Of a DNA stretch of 64,000 nt, positions 1 through 7,526 are shown one piece after another (position 1 is the stretch's first letter; the number at the start of each line of letters is the position of its first letter). The position numbers were made by a program, and so were the translations under genes. A model generated the notes under the pieces. That model did no database searches. It was not told the DNA's origin and saw nothing but the letters and a program-made list of their open reading frames with translations. The DNA comes from Sphingomonas arenae (GTDB lineage: Bacteria; Pseudomonadota; Alphaproteobacteria; Sphingomonadales; Sphingomonadaceae): assembly GCF_016924655.1 (NCBI RefSeq), contig NZ_JAFFJU010000001.1:992001-1056000 (forward strand), in the 5' to 3' direction.

Positions 1-162
1 CACAAGCTCGGCTACCTCCTGCGCGAGCCCGGCTGGAGTCACGACGGCAGCCGCGAGACGAGCGAAATGATCCGGGAGCGCTGGCGCCAGCAGCAGCCTG
101 GGGGTAGCGCGTCAGAGCCCACCGGAGTCCAGCGGGGAGCCGACCATGTTCAAGCAGCTTGA
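1..162 (+). CDS. C-terminal end of a probable sterol desaturase/fatty acid hydroxylase family protein (partial)
   Basis: Frame 1 is open from the window edge to TGA at 160-162 and gives a 53-residue C-terminal tail. Its stretch LGYLLREPGWSHDGSR resembles the tail found in bacterial sterol desaturase/fatty acid hydroxylase family proteins, which follows the membrane di-iron domain. That domain, with its histidine boxes, would lie upstream of the window, so the assignment rests on the tail alone, from memory of the family. The 3' end overlaps the start of the next gene by 17 bases, which suggests translational coupling. Confidence 0.5.
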   Translation, partial: HKLGYLLREPGWSHDGSRETSEMIRERWRQQQPGGSASEPTGVQRGADHVQAA

Positions 163-553
163 CGACAAGACCCTTGTTTGCGGCCAGCTCCGGCCGGACC
201 AGCTCGAGGAGGCGCAGCGTCATGGCGTCACCCTGATCGTCAACAACCGTCCCGACGGCGAAGAGCCGGGTCAACCCCTGTCCGCCCAGATCCAGCAGGC
301 CGCAGAAGCGGCAGGCCTGGAGTATCGGAGTATCCCGATCTCGCGCGGCATCGGGCCAGCGGACGTCGACGCCATGCGCGACGCGATCCACGCCGCAGGT
401 GATGGCAAACTGCTGGCTTTCTGCCGAACCGGAACCCGCTCCACCTATGCGTGGGCCGTGGCCAAGCGGCAGGACGGAGCCGACCCGGAGGAACTGCAAC
501 GCTGCGCCGGACAGGCGGGGTATGATCTCGGGCCCGTCAGGCACTTGCTGTAA
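146..553 (+). CDS. TIGR01244 family sulfur transferase / phosphatase-like protein
   Basis: A 135-residue cytosolic protein of the TIGR01244 (DUF442, BLH-type) family, which has a dual-specificity-phosphatase-like fold. The N-terminal FKQLDDKTLVCGQL and the active-site loop FCRTGTRST (Cys-x5-Arg-Ser/Thr, about residues 92-100) are typical. In related proteins this domain is fused to, or placed near, persulfide dioxygenases of sulfide metabolism; no such gene is adjacent here. The ATG at 146 has a GGGGAG ribosome site about 9 bases upstream and lies inside the end of the preceding gene. The length is normal for the stand-alone form. The substrate is unknown. Confidence 0.85.
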   Translation: MFKQLDDKTLVCGQLRPDQLEEAQRHGVTLIVNNRPDGEEPGQPLSAQIQQAAEAAGLEYRSIPISRGIGPADVDAMRDAIHAAGDGKLLAFCRTGTRSTYAWAVAKRQDGADPEELQRCAGQAGYDLGPVRHLL

Positions 554-556
554 GCC

Positions 557-640
557 GTCATCCCGGCCCTGAGCCGGGATCCGCCTCTCCCTTGGGGTGC
601 GCGAGGGAAGGCAGACCCCGGGTCGAGCCCGGGGTGACGA
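557..640. repeat. REP-like double hairpin between convergent genes
   Basis: Two GC-rich palindromes: GTCATCCCGG...CCGGGATC starting at 557, and GACCCCGGG...CCCGGGGTGAC ending near 638. The outer arms GTCATCCCGG and CCGGGGTGAC also pair with one another, so the whole unit can fold as one large cruciform. Similar palindromes are common between sphingomonad genes. It sits between two convergent genes and may act in transcription termination or mRNA 3'-end protection. Confidence 0.7.
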
Positions 641-642
641 CA

Positions 643-1176
643 CTAGAACGGGGTCACGTCGCCCGCCGCAAGCTCTTCCGGCCGAGGCTGCCGGCCGAGC
701 ATGGCGTTGCGATGCGGGAATCGGCCGAAGCGGGCGATGACGTCGTGGTGCTTCCGCGCAAAGCCGAGCTGGTAGTCGTCGCCTAGCGCGGTGAACAGCA
801 GCAGCGACTGGCGCTGATCGTCCAGCTCTTCACTATGTTGGAAGGGCATGTAGAGCATGCCGCGCTCGCGTGGGGAGAGCTGCCCGTCGTACTCGCGCGC
901 GACCGCCCCTTTTGCGATGGCGAGCGCCAGCAGGTCGGTCGCGAACTGGTCGGCATGGCCCCGGTACATGTTCCGCGGGAACTGGTCGAACAGCACCACG
1001 GCGGCGAGCGCCGCGCGCGGATCCGTGAGGAAGGTTTCGGCCGGATACTGCCGCTGTTCCTCGTACAGCTCCTCGAAACGGTCGCGGACCTCCACGTCGA
1101 AGGCGGCGTCCGCCTTCCACCAGCGCTCGTCGGGAAGGCCGAACCAGAAGCCCAGCACCTCCCCGCGCCAGTCCAC
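643..1176 (-). CDS. DUF924 family protein
   Basis: A 177-residue soluble protein with the DUF924 hallmarks: the N-terminal VLGFWFG, the central LFDQFPRNMYRG (about residues 62-73), and MPFQHSEELDDQ followed by a C-terminal HRNAMLGR. The family is predicted all-helical and TPR-like, and its biochemical role is not known. The start is GTG at 1176. It is transcribed in the same direction as tldD and begins 24 bases downstream of the tldD stop, so it is probably the last gene of a zinc-finger protein-tldD-DUF924 operon. The full length is as expected for the family. Confidence 0.9.
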   Translation of the reverse strand: MDWRGEVLGFWFGLPDERWWKADAAFDVEVRDRFEELYEEQRQYPAETFLTDPRAALAAVVLFDQFPRNMYRGHADQFATDLLALAIAKGAVAREYDGQLSPRERGMLYMPFQHSEELDDQRQSLLLFTALGDDYQLGFARKHHDVIARFGRFPHRNAMLGRQPRPEELAAGDVTPF

Positions 1177-1199
1177 CTGTCCCGAGGCCGGACGAGTGG

Positions 1200-2624
1200 T
1201 CAGGCGGCAGTCCCGCCGACCGTCAGGCCGTCGATCAGCAAAGTCGGCTGACCCACGCCGGCCGGGACCGACTGGCCGCCCTTGCCGCAGATGCCGACGC
1301 CCTCGTCCAGCGCCAGGTCGTTGCCGATGCCCTTGACCCGGGTGAGGACCGTAGGGCCGTCGCCGATCAGCGTCGCGCCCTTGATCGGCGCGCCGAGCCT
1401 GCCGTTCTCGATCCTGTAGGCTTCGGTGCAGGAGAAGACGAACTTGCCCGACGTGATATCCACCTGACCGCCACCAAAGCTCTTGGCGTAAATGCCGTTC
1501 TTCACCCGGCCGAGCAGCTCCTGCGGGTCGTCCTGCCCGCCGAGCATGAAGGTATTGGTCATGCGCGGCATGGGGGCGTGAGCGAAGCTTTCCCGGCGGC
1601 CGTTGCCGGTGGGCGCCACGCCCATCAGCCGGGCATTGAGCCGGTCCTGGAGGTAGCCCTTGAGGATCCCGTCCTCGATCAGCGTCGTGCGCCCCGTCGG
1701 CGTCCCCTCGTCGTCGATGGTCAGCGAGCCGCGGCGCTCGCCCATGGCGCCGTCGTCCACCACCGTCACCCCCGGTGCGGCGATGCGCTCGCCGATCCGA
1801 CCCGAGAAGGTGCTGGTGCCCTTGCGGTTGAAATCGCCTTCCAGCGTGTGGCCGACCGCCTCGTGCAGCAGCACGCCCGGCCAGCCGGGGCCGCAGACCA
1901 CGGTCATCTCCCCGGCGGGGGCGTCCACCGCCTCGAGGTTCACCAGCGCCTGCGCCAGTGCGATGTCGATGGCGCGGTTCCAGGTCGCCGGGTCGAACAG
2001 GCGGTCGTAGAGGTAGCGCCCGCCCAGGCCATGGAAGCCCATCTCGCGCCGATCGCCTTGCTTGGCGACGATCGAGACGTTCAGGCGCACGAGTGGCCGG
2101 ACGTCCGTCGCGACGAAGCCGTCCGCCCGCACGATCTCGACCACGCTCCAGCTCGCCTGGAGGCCAACACTGACCTGGGCGACCCGCGGATCGCGGGCGC
2201 GGGCGGCGGCGTCGATCTGCTGGCAGAGCGCGACCTTGTCGGCGAACGGGATGAGGCTGAGCGGATCGTCCGCGCCATACATCGCCTGGTTGGTGCGCGG
2301 CGGCGGCGCGGCGTGCGAACCCTTGGCCGGGTCGAGCAGCTGCAAGGTCGCCGCCGCCCGTTCGATCGCGGCGACGCTGATCTCGTTGGCATGGGCGAAG
2401 GCTGTCGTTTCGCCCGTGACGCCGCGCAGGCCGAAACCGGTGCCGGTGTTGTAGTCGGCCGTCTTCAGCCGACCGTCGTCGAAGCCGAACGCCTCCGACG
2501 CGCGATATTGGAGGAACAGCTCGCCATCCTCGCAGCCGCCGAGGTGGCGCGCGGCCAGGCGCTTCGCCTCGTCGGGGTCCAGCGCCTCACGGTAGATGAA
2601 GCGCCTCGGGTCATGCAGGGTCAC
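1200..2624 (-). CDS. tldD: metalloprotease TldD
   Basis: A 474-residue member of the TldD/PmbA family. TldD forms a heterodimer with TldE (PmbA) and degrades unfolded or leader-containing peptides in the cytosol. The zinc-binding HEAVGH lies at residues 254-259, followed by LEGDFNRKG and a glycine-rich C-terminal half ending in the GGT(A) region. I chose the GTG at 2624 because it overlaps the stop of the upstream zinc-finger gene (GTGA) and gives the usual family length; an in-frame extension upstream would lie wholly inside that gene. No tldE partner is present in this window. Helper and partner roles are from the family, not from this sequence. Confidence 0.95.
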   Translation of the reverse strand: MTLHDPRRFIYREALDPDEAKRLAARHLGGCEDGELFLQYRASEAFGFDDGRLKTADYNTGTGFGLRGVTGETTAFAHANEISVAAIERAAATLQLLDPAKGSHAAPPPRTNQAMYGADDPLSLIPFADKVALCQQIDAAARARDPRVAQVSVGLQASWSVVEIVRADGFVATDVRPLVRLNVSIVAKQGDRREMGFHGLGGRYLYDRLFDPATWNRAIDIALAQALVNLEAVDAPAGEMTVVCGPGWPGVLLHEAVGHTLEGDFNRKGTSTFSGRIGERIAAPGVTVVDDGAMGERRGSLTIDDEGTPTGRTTLIEDGILKGYLQDRLNARLMGVAPTGNGRRESFAHAPMPRMTNTFMLGGQDDPQELLGRVKNGIYAKSFGGGQVDITSGKFVFSCTEAYRIENGRLGAPIKGATLIGDGPTVLTRVKGIGNDLALDEGVGICGKGGQSVPAGVGQPTLLIDGLTVGGTAA

Positions 2625-2821
2625 GCCGCCGCCGCGTCCGCCGGCCCGCCCTCCAGGATGAAGCGGCGGTCGCAATAGCCGCAATCGACGAAGCCCTTCT
2701 CATCGATGCGAAGGAACACGCGTGGATGGCCGAGGGACGGGTCGATCTGGCCCGAACCGTCGCACTTCACGCTGTTCGTCTTGACCCGGATGACCTCGGG
2801 CGGCGGAATGGTTTCTGACAT
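2621..2821 (-). CDS. zinc-finger domain-containing protein (zf-CHCC, NDUFS6-like)
   Basis: A 66-residue protein with the zf-CHCC pattern: Cys in VKCDGSG, His in GHPRVFL, and CGYC near residue 50, making a C-H-C-C zinc site. The same fold is found in the mitochondrial complex I subunit NDUFS6, and alphaproteobacterial homologues are annotated as zinc-finger proteins, so a link to respiratory complex assembly is possible but not shown here. It is the first gene of a minus-strand operon and overlaps tldD by 4 bases. The ATG at 2821 is preceded on its strand by a clear purine-rich site. Confidence 0.85.
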   Translation of the reverse strand: MSETIPPPEVIRVKTNSVKCDGSGQIDPSLGHPRVFLRIDEKGFVDCGYCDRRFILEGGPADAAAA

Positions 2822-2865
2822 GGGAAGGAGGTAGCAACCCCCTTCGCTCGCTTCAACCGACGCAC

Positions 2866-3375
2866 CTATTGATAATCGGCGTAGATCTCGAACTCGGCGG
2901 AGTAGAGACCCTCCGCCTGGTCGGCAGCCACGGATAGCACGCCGCCGACCCCCACGAAAAAGGCACGGCTGCTGTCGATGGTGCGAATGGGAGAACCATC
3001 GAGGCTCATCGCGAGGACGTCAATGGTGTCGCCGGTGCCGTTCGTGAGCACGGGCGGGGGCACGAGCAGAACGAACACCTGCTGCCCGGGCGTCCCCGCT
3101 CCGGCGAAGCGGGCACGCTGCCCCAGCGCCGAAGATAGTCCTGTCACGCCGCCGGAGGTGGTGCGGGCCCCGCTTGTTGCATTGATCGCAACCATGCCCG
3201 CCGTGCTGGACGTCATCACCGTCCCGAAATCCAGGTCCTGGACCCGCGTGATCGTCAGCGGCGTCAACAGCAGCGCCCGCGCCTTTGCCGCAGGAACGGC
3301 GCCAACCGGCGCCGCCGCCGCTGGCACCGTCCATGTCATGCCTGCCAATGCCGCAAGCGCGCAGATCCGTCGCAC
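2866..3375 (-). CDS. DUF4402 domain-containing secreted protein
   Basis: A 169-residue protein from GTG 3375, with a Sec signal peptide (RRICALAAL... ending AAAA-PVG) and a DUF4402 domain. The hallmark motif ITRVQDLDFGTV is near residues 45-56, and the C-terminal strand EGLYSAEFEIYADY closes the domain. DUF4402 proteins are secreted beta-sandwich proteins often encoded with PapD-like chaperones and ushers, so this may be a surface subunit. It is followed upstream by a second DUF4402 gene in the same orientation. The longer reading from 3426 has no plausible signal peptide at its start and is not preferred. Confidence 0.85.
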   Translation of the reverse strand: MRRICALAALAGMTWTVPAAAAPVGAVPAAKARALLLTPLTITRVQDLDFGTVMTSSTAGMVAINATSGARTTSGGVTGLSSALGQRARFAGAGTPGQQVFVLLVPPPVLTNGTGDTIDVLAMSLDGSPIRTIDSSRAFFVGVGGVLSVAADQAEGLYSAEFEIYADYQ

Positions 3376-3480
3376 GTGTCCACCCCACTTTGGTCCGTGA
3401 TGAACCGCAAGGTAGGGATGCCGCACTACCGCGGGTTCAACAGGAAGGGTGCAGAGCGGCTTAACCCTGTTCGTCAGGAC

Positions 3481-3999
3481 TCAAGGGTATTGGATGATGA
3501 TGTCGAAGGTCCCCGTATACAGGCCTTCCACCTGGTTGGCGCCGACCACCAGCGTCGCCCCGACGTTGAACTCGAACGCCTCCAGCCGGGCCAGCGTGCG
3601 CTTGTCCGAGCCCTGCAGCGTGAAATCTCGAACGGTCATGGTCTCCGTGCCGCCGACCCGGGTGATGGTGAGTGGCTGGTTGGGCACCTTGATGTTTACC
3701 ACCGCCGAGCTGCGGGCCGCGCCGATAAAGGTCGCCGGCATCGGCGTTCCGCCCACGCTCACCACTCCGCCGGTGGTGGTCAGCGCACCCGTGTTCGGGT
3801 TGATCACGGCGGTCCCGGCGGTGGTCACCGCCAGGTAGCCGAAATCCATGTCGTTCTTCCGAACCACGGTGAGCGGGAAGATCAGCGATGCTCTCGCCTT
3901 CGCTTTGGGCGATGCGGCAATCGGTACTGCTTCGGCCGGAGCGCCGGTGGCAAGCAACAGCGCGAGGCCCGCGAGCAAGGGGAAGCGAGAGAACGGCAC
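3481..3999 (-). CDS. DUF4402 domain-containing secreted protein
   Basis: A 172-residue protein starting at GTG 3999 with a signal peptide of about 24 residues (hydrophobic LLAGLALLLATGA, then AEA). The motif VVRKNDMDFGYL and the C-terminal EGLYTGTFDIIIQY match the neighbouring DUF4402 gene and the two DUF4402 genes near 58-59 kb. It is transcribed ahead of the 2866-3375 gene with a gap of about 105 bases. No chaperone or usher gene is next to this pair, so export and assembly could depend on the locus at 59-63 kb (inference). The ribosome site is weak. Confidence 0.82.
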   Translation of the reverse strand: MPFSRFPLLAGLALLLATGAPAEAVPIAASPKAKARASLIFPLTVVRKNDMDFGYLAVTTAGTAVINPNTGALTTTGGVVSVGGTPMPATFIGAARSSAVVNIKVPNQPLTITRVGGTETMTVRDFTLQGSDKRTLARLEAFEFNVGATLVVGANQVEGLYTGTFDIIIQYP

Positions 4000-4113
4000 G
4001 ATGGTTCATGCCGCTACAGGGTTAATCTGAAATCCACTCTAGCGAGTAAGGTAAACGCGCTCTTTACCGGCAGCGCTTCCGCCCGCGCCGGGGCGCGGCT
4101 ATGCGGCTGAACC

Positions 4114-5043
4114 ATGAATGACAGCGAAGCCGCGATCCGCATCCGCGACCTTGGGAAGACCTATGCCGGGGGCAAGCGTGCGCTGGACGGCGTGAGCTTC
4201 GACGTGCCGCGCGGCCAGATCTTCGGGCTGCTCGGACCCAATGGCGCGGGCAAATCCACGCTGATCAACATCCTCGCGGGCATGGTCGTGAAGACCGGCG
4301 GCCAGGTGGAGATCTGGGGCTTCGACATCGACCAGCATCCGCGCAACGCCAAGCTGTCGATCGGCGTCGTTCCGCAGGAAATCATCTTCGATCCCTTCTT
4401 CACCCCGCGCGAAACCCTGGAGATCACCGCCGGCCTGTACGGCGTACCTCCCGCGGAGCGACGGAGCGACGCGCTGCTTGCCGCCATGCACCTCACGGAC
4501 AAGGCCCATGCCTACAGCCGTACGCTGTCAGGCGGGATGAAGCGCCGGCTGCTGGTCGCAAAGGCCATGGTCCACTCGCCCCCCATCCTGGTCCTGGACG
4601 AACCCACGGCCGGGGTCGACATCGAGCTTCGGCAGCAGCTCTGGGCGTACGTCAGGGAGCTCAATGGCCTTGGCGTGACCGTGGTCCTGACCACCCATTA
4701 CCTGGAGGAAGCCGAGCAGCTGTGCGACCGGATCGCAATCATCAACCATGGCAGGGTCGTGGCTGACGAGCCCACGCGCGAACTGGTCGGCCGGGCGCAG
4801 GAGAAGGCGGTGCTGGTGACGGTGGACCGCGACCTGACCGCGGCCCCGCAGGCGCCCTGCTTCGACCGGATCGCCATGACGGGAGAGCGAACGCTGGAGA
4901 TCATGTACCGCAAGGACCGGGTCAACGCCGGTGACGTGCTCGCCGCGCTGCAGGGCGCTGGCCTCGGCATCGTCGACGTGTCCACCCGCGATCCGGATCT
5001 TGAGGACGTGTTCCTCCAGCTCACCCGGAGCGGGGCGGCCTAG
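4114..5043 (+). CDS. ABC transporter ATP-binding protein (ABC-2 export type)
   Basis: A 309-residue nucleotide-binding subunit. The Walker A GPNGAGKST is at residues 41-49, the Q-loop in VVPQEI near 86, the signature LSGGM at 137-141, the Walker B ILVLDEP at 157-163, and the switch histidine in LTTHYLEE near 203. The C-terminal extension resembles the YadG/CcmA-like drug or polysaccharide export family. Such subunits normally pair with an ABC-2 permease, but none is encoded next to it. The stop codon shares its last base with the GTG start of nadB (TAGTG), so the two are probably co-transcribed even though no functional link is evident. Confidence 0.93.
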   Translation: MNDSEAAIRIRDLGKTYAGGKRALDGVSFDVPRGQIFGLLGPNGAGKSTLINILAGMVVKTGGQVEIWGFDIDQHPRNAKLSIGVVPQEIIFDPFFTPRETLEITAGLYGVPPAERRSDALLAAMHLTDKAHAYSRTLSGGMKRRLLVAKAMVHSPPILVLDEPTAGVDIELRQQLWAYVRELNGLGVTVVLTTHYLEEAEQLCDRIAIINHGRVVADEPTRELVGRAQEKAVLVTVDRDLTAAPQAPCFDRIAMTGERTLEIMYRKDRVNAGDVLAALQGAGLGIVDVSTRDPDLEDVFLQLTRSGAA

Positions 5044-6623
5044 TGGCGCAGGCGTTCGACGTCCTGGTGGTCGGCTCGGGCGCCGCGGGGCTGACCGCCG
5101 CGCTCAACCTCGCCGAGCAGCGCAAGGTGGCGGTGATCGCCAAGGGCGCCCTGGGCGAAGGCGCGACGGGCTGGGCGCAAGGCGGCATCGCCGCGGTGCT
5201 GGAGGCCGGGGACAGCTTCGAAAGCCATGTCGAGGACACGGTGATCGCCGGCGCGGGCCTCAACGACCGGGCGGTGGTCGAGCATGTGGTCAGCGCCGCT
5301 CCGTCCGCGATTGCTCGGCTCGTGGAACTCGGCGTGCCGTTCGCGACGGAAGGCGACACCTTTCACCTCACCCGCGAGGGCGGGCACAGCCATCGCCGGA
5401 TCGTCCACGTTGCCGACGCGACCGGCGCGGCCGTGCAGCGAGCCCTCGAAAAGGCCGCGGCGGCCAACCCCAACATCACCCTGCTGCCCGACATGGTCGC
5501 CGTGGACCTGATCACCGGACGGCATGGGGAGCGCTTCTCCACCGAAGGCGCGATCCACGGCCTTTATGCCTACAACCGGAAGAGGCGCCGGGTGGAGACG
5601 CTGACTGCGCGCGCAACGGTCCTGGCGACGGGTGGCGCGGGGCGGACCTACCTGTTCTCCACCGCTCCACGCGGGGCGACCGGCGACGGCATCGCCATGG
5701 CGTGGCGGGCGGGGTGCCGGGTATCCAACATGGAGATGATGCAGTTCCACCCGACCTGCCTCTACCATCTCGAGGTCAAGAACTTCCTCATCACCGAGGC
5801 CGTGCGTGGGGAAGGTGGGCACCTCAAGCTGCCGACCACCGGCGAGCGCTTCATGCCGCGCTTCGACGAGCGGGCCGAGCTCGCTCCACGCGACGTGGTG
5901 GCGCGGGCGATCGACTTCGAGATCAAGCGCCTCGGCCTCGACTACGTCCACCTGGACATCAGCCATCGTGAACCGGACTTCGTGCGCAGCCACTTCCCGA
6001 CCATCTACGAGAAGCTGCTCGGCCTCGGCATCGATATCACGCGGGAACCGATCCCCGTGGTGCCGGCACAGCATTACACCTGCGGCGGGATCGTGGTCGA
6101 CCTGGATGGTCGCACCGATGCCCCGGGCCTCTATGCCGCCGGCGAGTGCACGGAAAGCGGCCTCCACGGCGCGAACCGGCTGGCCTCCAACTCCCTGCTC
6201 GAATGCCTCGTCTTCGGGGAAGCGGCCGCCAAGCATATCCTCGGTCATTGGAACGACATTCCCGCCGTTCCGCCAGTGCGGGAATGGGACGAAAGTCGCG
6301 TCACCAACAGCGACGAGGAAGTGGTCATCGCCCAGACCTGGGGCGAGATCCGCCGCTTCATGTGGAACTATGTCGGGATCGTCCGCACCACCAAGCGGCT
6401 GGAGCGGGCCAAGCGCCGGATCGACATGCTCCGTCAGGAAGTCTCCGAATATTACCGCCACTTCCGGGTGACGCCCGACCTCATCGAACTCCGCAATCTC
6501 GTGGAGGTGTCCGACCTCATCATCCGCTCGGCCTTGAGCCGCAGGGAGAGCCGCGGCCTCCACTATACGCTGGACCATCTCCGGCAGCTCCCGGAAGCGA
6601 AGGATACCGTGCTGGCGCCCTGA
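5043..6623 (+). CDS. nadB: L-aspartate oxidase
   Basis: A 526-residue flavoprotein that oxidises L-aspartate to iminoaspartate, the first step of de novo NAD synthesis in the cytosol. The FAD-binding VVGSGAAGLTAAL is at the N terminus, and GATGWAQGGIAA, the FHLTREGGHSHRR active-site region, AQHYTCGGIVVD and HGANRLASNSLLE follow in the order usual for NadB rather than succinate dehydrogenase. The start is GTG, overlapping the ABC gene by one base. nadA and nadC, frequent neighbours, are not in the window. Confidence 0.95.
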   Translation: MAQAFDVLVVGSGAAGLTAALNLAEQRKVAVIAKGALGEGATGWAQGGIAAVLEAGDSFESHVEDTVIAGAGLNDRAVVEHVVSAAPSAIARLVELGVPFATEGDTFHLTREGGHSHRRIVHVADATGAAVQRALEKAAAANPNITLLPDMVAVDLITGRHGERFSTEGAIHGLYAYNRKRRRVETLTARATVLATGGAGRTYLFSTAPRGATGDGIAMAWRAGCRVSNMEMMQFHPTCLYHLEVKNFLITEAVRGEGGHLKLPTTGERFMPRFDERAELAPRDVVARAIDFEIKRLGLDYVHLDISHREPDFVRSHFPTIYEKLLGLGIDITREPIPVVPAQHYTCGGIVVDLDGRTDAPGLYAAGECTESGLHGANRLASNSLLECLVFGEAAAKHILGHWNDIPAVPPVREWDESRVTNSDEEVVIAQTWGEIRRFMWNYVGIVRTTKRLERAKRRIDMLRQEVSEYYRHFRVTPDLIELRNLVEVSDLIIRSALSRRESRGLHYTLDHLRQLPEAKDTVLAP

Positions 6624-6722
6624 TCCGCAGCTTTTTCCGTTCATCGCTGTTCGGGCACGCTTCAACGGTGCGCCTGGTTCATGTTCCCCCTATCGCTCGA
6701 GGAACTCGGCTAACGCCTCTTG

Positions 6723-6881
6723 ATGCACGATTCGTTGAAGGAACGCCCACGGAACAAGGGCTTGTCCGAGCCACGACAGCAGATCGCAGGCGCTCTGAAG
6801 CGCGCCTTTCCGCTGCCCGAGTCCGGCTCCTTCAACGATCTGCTGGCCGCCATCGACCACGTCGCGCCGAGAGGCCGATAA
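6723..6881 (+). CDS. small candidate gene, 52-residue basic protein
   Basis: An ATG at 6723 opens a 52-codon frame ending TAA at 6879-6881, immediately before a strong hairpin. The product is basic at both ends and has an amphipathic centre (QQIAGALKRAF, then SFNDLLAAIDHV). It does not match a family I can name with certainty. The pattern I..AL......FxDLLxxID is faintly like NepR-type anti-sigma factors, but that is a weak resemblance. The ribosome site is poor (GAGGAA about 18 bases upstream, inside a 10-codon upstream frame). Support comes from codon-like composition and the adjoining terminator. Confidence 0.4.
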   Translation: MHDSLKERPRNKGLSEPRQQIAGALKRAFPLPESGSFNDLLAAIDHVAPRGR

Positions 6882-6886
6882 AAGGA

Positions 6887-6916
6887 AGCGGCGCCGGTCA
6901 GGGGTCCGGCGCCGCT
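6887..6916. terminator. hairpin between convergent genes
   Basis: An 11-bp perfect stem, AGCGGCGCCGG (6887-6897) paired with CCGGCGCCGCT (6906-6916), with an 8-base loop. It lies between the small plus-strand frame and the minus-strand membrane protein gene that ends at 6950. There is no T-run, so it is probably a mRNA-end or bidirectional structure rather than a classical intrinsic terminator. Confidence 0.6.
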
Positions 6917-6949
6917 TGGGCTCACGCTGGTCGTGTTTGGTCGGGACGG

Positions 6950-7387
6950 TCAGACCAGCGCGGCGATCGTGGTCACGGCAATGCCCCAGAGGAAGATGAA
7001 CGCCGGGAGCATCAGCACCTGGATCGATGCCGAGCCGGCGCCGCAAGTCCCTGTTTCCGTCCGGATCCCCCGAGCAAGGAACCGATCGAAGCTGAGCGCC
7101 TTGGCATCCTTGGCCGGCTTCATCCGCGCCCAGAGCATCGGCACCACCGCAAAGGCGGCGACGAAGATGAAGTTGACCGCCATCGGGACTACCAGCCCGG
7201 CGTCGGCGAACCCGATGCTCATGACGGCCAGGTAGGCCGCGAACAGGCCGAAAACGGCGAGCAGCAGGCCTGTCGGCAGTTCAAACGTCCGGTCCTTGCA
7301 GCCTTCGCTGATCGGCGCGGGCAGGACGGGCGCGGTGACGATCTCCTGGCGGGCGAGAAGTTCCAGTTGGTCGATGCGGGCGGTCAT
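6950..7387 (-). CDS. hypothetical inner membrane protein, three predicted helices
   Basis: A 145-residue protein that I do not recognise by name. It has a cytosolic N-terminal segment of about 38 residues, two hydrophobic helices (about residues 39-60 and 65-85), a charged loop (ARMKPAKDAKALSFDRFLARG), a GTCGAGSASIQVL stretch and a final helix (LMLPAFIFLWGIAVTTIAAL). The ATG at 7387 is preceded on its strand by a good AAGGAG ribosome site. It is monocistronic, divergent from polA, and ends against the hairpin at 6887-6916. It resembles sphingomonad-restricted membrane proteins of unknown function. Confidence 0.75.
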   Translation of the reverse strand: MTARIDQLELLARQEIVTAPVLPAPISEGCKDRTFELPTGLLLAVFGLFAAYLAVMSIGFADAGLVVPMAVNFIFVAAFAVVPMLWARMKPAKDAKALSFDRFLARGIRTETGTCGAGSASIQVLMLPAFIFLWGIAVTTIAALV

Positions 7388-7526
7388 CGAATTGCTCCTT
7401 TGAATTGATGGAGCGGAGCTACGCCGGCGACTCGACCGCGCGTTTGATCTGGATCAACGGACGCCTAGGGAGATGTACGGAGTTGCGGCTTCCCTCTGGG
7501 CCCCACCCTGCTAAACCCGCCCGTTC

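Noticed and set aside
3461-4009. Alternative 182-codon frame over the second DUF4402 gene, starting from an ATG at 4009
   Set aside because: Although it has an ATG, its product has no signal peptide or domain and is histidine/arginine-rich, while the GTG frame gives a full DUF4402 protein.
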